A stretch of 64,000 nucleotides of DNA from positions 1,054,001 to 1,118,000 of the forward strand of contig NZ_LNBE01000004.1 of the NCBI RefSeq assembly GCF_001445655.1, given 5' to 3'. Each line of letters opens with the position of its first letter. Position 1 is the first letter of the stretch. Of this stretch, positions 61,070-64,000 are shown in pieces. Both the position numbers and the translations under genes were made by a program. The notes under the pieces were generated by a model, which was not told the origin of the DNA, made no database searches, and saw only the letters and a program-made list of their open reading frames with translations. The stretch comes from Streptomyces roseifaciens. Its GTDB lineage: Bacteria > Actinomycetota > Actinomycetes > Streptomycetales > Streptomycetaceae.

Positions 61070-61546
61070 ATGAACAGTGCCAAGAAAGCCGCTCTCGCCC
61101 TGGCGGTCACGGGGCTCGCCGTCGGTTCCACTGTGGGCGTCGCGTCCGCTCACGACCGTGGTGATCGCCACGACCACAGTGACCGCCAGGTGCACCAGCA
61201 CCGCCACCACCCGGGTGGCGCCATCGCCAACGGCGTCGCCAAGGGCTCGCCGGGCGTCGTCTCCGGCAACGTCATCCAGGTGCCGGTGCAGGTGCCGCTG
61301 AACGTCTGCGGCAACACCATCGACATCCTGATCGGCCTGCTGAACCCGACCTTCGGGAACACCTGCGTCAACGCCAGCAGCGGCTGGGACGAGCACCGCA
61401 GCTACCACGAGCACCGCGGTCACCACGACAAGCACGGTCACGACGGCGGTCACTGGAACGGCCACGACCGGCACGACGGCCACAACGGTCACGACGGCCA
61501 CAACGGTCACAACGGCCACTGGGGTGGCCACAACGGGCACCACTGA
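61070..61546 (+). CDS. Histidine-rich chaplin-like protein
   Basis: A 158-residue secreted protein. Signal peptide KKAALALAVTGLAVGSTVGVASA, then HDRGDRHDHSDRQVHQHRHHP, a chaplin domain at about residues 60-103 (SPGVVSGNVIQVPVQVPLNV, Cys-GNTIDILIGLLNPTFGNTC), and a 55-residue tail of His/Gly/Asn repeats such as HNGHDGHNGHNGH. There are over thirty His in about 135 mature residues. Typical chaplins lack this; I infer metal binding or surface adhesion, untested. ATG 61070 follows AGAAGGAAG. Ribosome site and length are sound. Confidence 0.9.
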   Translation: MNSAKKAALALAVTGLAVGSTVGVASAHDRGDRHDHSDRQVHQHRHHPGGAIANGVAKGSPGVVSGNVIQVPVQVPLNVCGNTIDILIGLLNPTFGNTCVNASSGWDEHRSYHEHRGHHDKHGHDGGHWNGHDRHDGHNGHDGHNGHNGHWGGHNGHH

Positions 61547-61562
61547 CCCGTACCGGCGCAAC

Positions 61563-61602
61563 GGGAAGGCCCCGCGGACCTCTGGGTCCGCGGGGCCTTC
61601 CC
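61563..61602. terminator. Terminator after the His-rich chaplin gene
   Basis: Perfect 18-nt arms starting GGGAAGGCCCCGCGGACC with a four-base TCTG loop, 17 bases past the stop; it also lies past the stop of the convergent gene at 61643. Confidence 0.88.
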
Positions 61603-61642
61603 GCGCCTTCCGCCCTGCCTGCACGACCGGGCGGTCACGGCC

Positions 61643-62449
61643 TCAGTGCCGCTTGCGGGCCCGCTCCTCGACGATCGCGTTGTACGCGGCCACCTGGGCC
61701 CGCCGGGCCGTCCGCTCCACCGGCCGCAGCGCCAGCGCCCGCGCCGCTATCTCCGACGCGCTCACCGCGGCCCCGTGCTCGCGGCCGCCGCCGTCCCCCG
61801 GCTCGTGGGCGATCGCGATCAGCGCCCCCACGCGCTGCGCCAGCTCCAGCACGCGCACGGCCCGCGGCGGATACCCCGGTGCCAGCACCTCGCGCCCGCG
61901 CTCCGCCCGCGCCCGGTACGCCTCCAGTGCTGCCTGCGCCACCGGCCCGGACCCCGCCACGTCCAGCCGCGTGAGCACCTCCGTGGCCTCCCGCAGGGCC
62001 TCCGCGAGCTCCCGTTCGGCCTCCCCGAGCGAGGGCACGTCCGCCGGCGGCGCGTCCCGTACGGGCAGGCAGTGCCAGACGACCTCGACGTGCACGTCGC
62101 CCTCCGGCCCGGCCTCGTACACCTCCGGCACGAGCCCCAGCGCGGCTCCCGTGGCGACGACCGCCTCCCCGGCCTCCAGAGCGCGGGCATTGAACTCCGG
62201 CGGGCCGCTGAGGCCCAGCGGATGGCCGGGGGCGGGCAGGGCGAGGCGCAGTCCCGTGGCCCCGAGCGCCCGCAGCCGGCCGAGGGCGAGCGTCAGGCCC
62301 ACGGGGCCGGATTCACCGGGAAGGCCCACGACGCGGTGGACGGCGTCATCCCCGGTGATGTGGTGCGCGGCGTCATCAGGTGCGGCAAACCCGGCAATGA
62401 GGGCATTTCCCCACGCAGTGAGCCGCCCTGAGCGATGTTCATCGAGCAT
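61643..62449 (-). CDS. Conserved protein of unknown function
   Basis: A 268-residue cytoplasmic protein, Ala/Leu/Arg/Glu-rich. N-terminal half: LGRLRALGATGLRLALPAPGHPLGL and ALGLVPEVYEAGPEGDVHVEVVWHCLPV suggest a compact beta-alpha domain; the C-terminal half is helical (ALREATEVLTRLDVAGSGPVAQAALEAYRARAERGREVLAPGYPPRAVRVLELAQRV). No catalytic motif. ATG 62449 gives MLDEHRSG. The gene diverges from the ABC ATPase. Conserved in Streptomyces in my recollection. Confidence 0.75.
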   Translation of the reverse strand: MLDEHRSGRLTAWGNALIAGFAAPDDAAHHITGDDAVHRVVGLPGESGPVGLTLALGRLRALGATGLRLALPAPGHPLGLSGPPEFNARALEAGEAVVATGAALGLVPEVYEAGPEGDVHVEVVWHCLPVRDAPPADVPSLGEAERELAEALREATEVLTRLDVAGSGPVAQAALEAYRARAERGREVLAPGYPPRAVRVLELAQRVGALIAIAHEPGDGGGREHGAAVSASEIAARALALRPVERTARRAQVAAYNAIVEERARKRH

Positions 62450-62557
62450 GGCCACCAGCCTAAGGACTGGTGTCCCCGGCGGGTGGCGTAGGTTTTCCCT
62501 GGGGGCTGCGCTTACCGGCGCCGCGACGACGAGACTGCAATGGGAGACAACGCGCTC

Positions 62558-63349
<792 letters not shown>

Positions 63350-63419
63350 CCCGAAACCAGGGCGCCCGGCTTCCCGGGCACCCTGTCCCGGGGGCGGTCA
63401 CCGCGCCTACCATGACCAT

Positions 63420-63842
63420 GTGGACACATGGGTGTGGTGGCTGGTGGCCGCCGTCGGACTGGGCATCCCGCTGGTGGTGACCGCGATGCCCGAGTTCGGC
63501 ATGCTCGCTCTCGGCGCCGTCGCCGCCGCCGTGACCAATGCGCTCGGTGCGGGCACCGTGGCGCAGTTCGTCGTCTTCGCCGCCGTCTCGGTCGCCCTCA
63601 TCGCCGTCGTGCGCCCGGTCGCCATGCGGCACCGCGCCCAGCGGCCCGAGCTGGCGAGCGGCGTGGAGGCCCTCAAGGGACGGCAGGCCGTCGTCCTGGA
63701 GCGGGTCGACGGCAGCGGCGGCCGGATCAAGCTCGCCGGTGAGATCTGGTCGGCCCGGGCCCTCGACTCCGAGCGCACCTTCGAGGCCGGCGAGCACGTC
63801 GACGTCGTCGAGATCGAGGGCGCCACGGCCATTGTGATGTGA
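63420..63842 (+). CDS. NfeD family membrane protein
   Basis: A 140-residue protein with two to three N-terminal helices (WVWWLVAAVGLGIPLVVTA, GMLALGAVAAAVTNALGAG, AQFVVFAAVSVALIAVV) and a C-terminal OB-fold domain (GVEALKGRQAVVLERVDGSGGRIKLAGEIWSARALD, HVDVVEIEGATAIV). NfeD proteins act with flotillin/SPFH partners in membrane organisation. GTG 63420. An SPFH gene would be expected next, and a GGGGAG site lies at the end of the window. Confidence 0.92.
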   Translation: MDTWVWWLVAAVGLGIPLVVTAMPEFGMLALGAVAAAVTNALGAGTVAQFVVFAAVSVALIAVVRPVAMRHRAQRPELASGVEALKGRQAVVLERVDGSGGRIKLAGEIWSARALDSERTFEAGEHVDVVEIEGATAIVM

Positions 63843-64000
63843 CGCGGCGTCCATGAAAGCGCTGTCGGCGAAGCGACGTCCGTGGAAGCGATGTCCGTGA
63901 AGTGCAGTCAACGCCTGCACGGCGGCACCGCGTTCTGAAAGACTCGAACTGGATCAACCCGGTCCACCCGATCAACGACCAGAGGCACGGGGAGCCCCGA
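63843..64000. other. Window-end region, probable RBS of the next gene
   Basis: No gene is complete. Near-repeated units GCGACGTCCGTGGAA and GCGATGTCCGTGAA occur at 63875-63905. The final bases CACGGGGAGCCCCGA end with a ribosome-site-like GGGGAG, suggesting a start codon at or just past position 64001, likely the SPFH gene paired with NfeD. Confidence 0.5.

Overview
The window is a high-GC chromosomal segment of a Streptomyces-type actinomycete. The evidence is extreme third-position GC bias, GTG and TTG starts, GTGA/ATGA gene overlaps, chaplin genes, a streptophobe-type membrane protein, an Asp23/AmaP cluster, an InhA-like enoyl reductase next to fabG, and a sortase substrate with a LAATG signal. 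I see no tRNA, rRNA, CRISPR array, phage or insertion sequence. Gene order (cobalamin genes, pit, moaA, tyrS, tldD/E, fabG-fabI, serB) resembles the Streptomyces chromosomal core from memory; this was not checked by search.

Layout. 0.2-12 kb: a BASS-family transporter, a sortase-anchored surface protein, then a minus-strand cobalamin block (cbiB-cobQ-chelatase-cobO-cobB, all joined by overlapping stop/start codons). A cobalamin riboswitch heads it at about 11.83-11.99 kb. A plus-strand ZIP metal transporter sits inside the block and separates off cobE and cobC. 12.3-14.6 kb: a Pit phosphate transporter with a clean PHO box, and a class II aldolase. 14.6-24.1 kb: a repeat-rich gap, hydrolase, VOC protein, zinc metallopeptidase, an ABC-F protein with a possible leader peptide, a small HTH protein, an enoyl-CoA hydratase and a membrane protein. 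24.2-27.4 kb: an Asp23/Gls24 envelope-stress cluster. 27.6-31 kb: a SURF1-GH15-SDR operon. 31-35.5 kb: exonuclease, sterol desaturase family protein, lysoplasmalogenase and subtilase. 36-38 kb: a DUF485-acetate symporter pair behind a CRP-like palindrome. 38-42 kb: moaA, small proteins and tyrS. 42-47 kb: a TldD/TldE pair diverging from fabG-fabI. 47-50.8 kb: a small secreted protein, a GntR regulator diverging from an MFS exporter with its 39-residue companion, and a SixA phosphatase. 50.8-56.7 kb: serB, a streptophobe protein and a double-FHA ABC exporter. 56.8-61.5 kb: a secreted lytic transglycosylase, a nitroreductase, a NarL-type two-component pair and two chaplins, the second with an unusual histidine-rich body. 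61.6-64 kb: a hypothetical protein, an ABC ATPase and NfeD, with a further gene apparently starting just past the window end.

The most unusual items are the histidine-rich chaplin, an in-frame repeat and palindrome inside cobB, a dispersed repeat of about 165 bp in intergenic gaps, a 12-bp tandem array upstream of cobC, and several strong regulatory sites (B12 riboswitch, PHO box, CRP-like site, tandem operator-like repeats, possible leader peptide). Most of the long open frames antisense to these genes are by-products of GC-biased codons and are not annotated.
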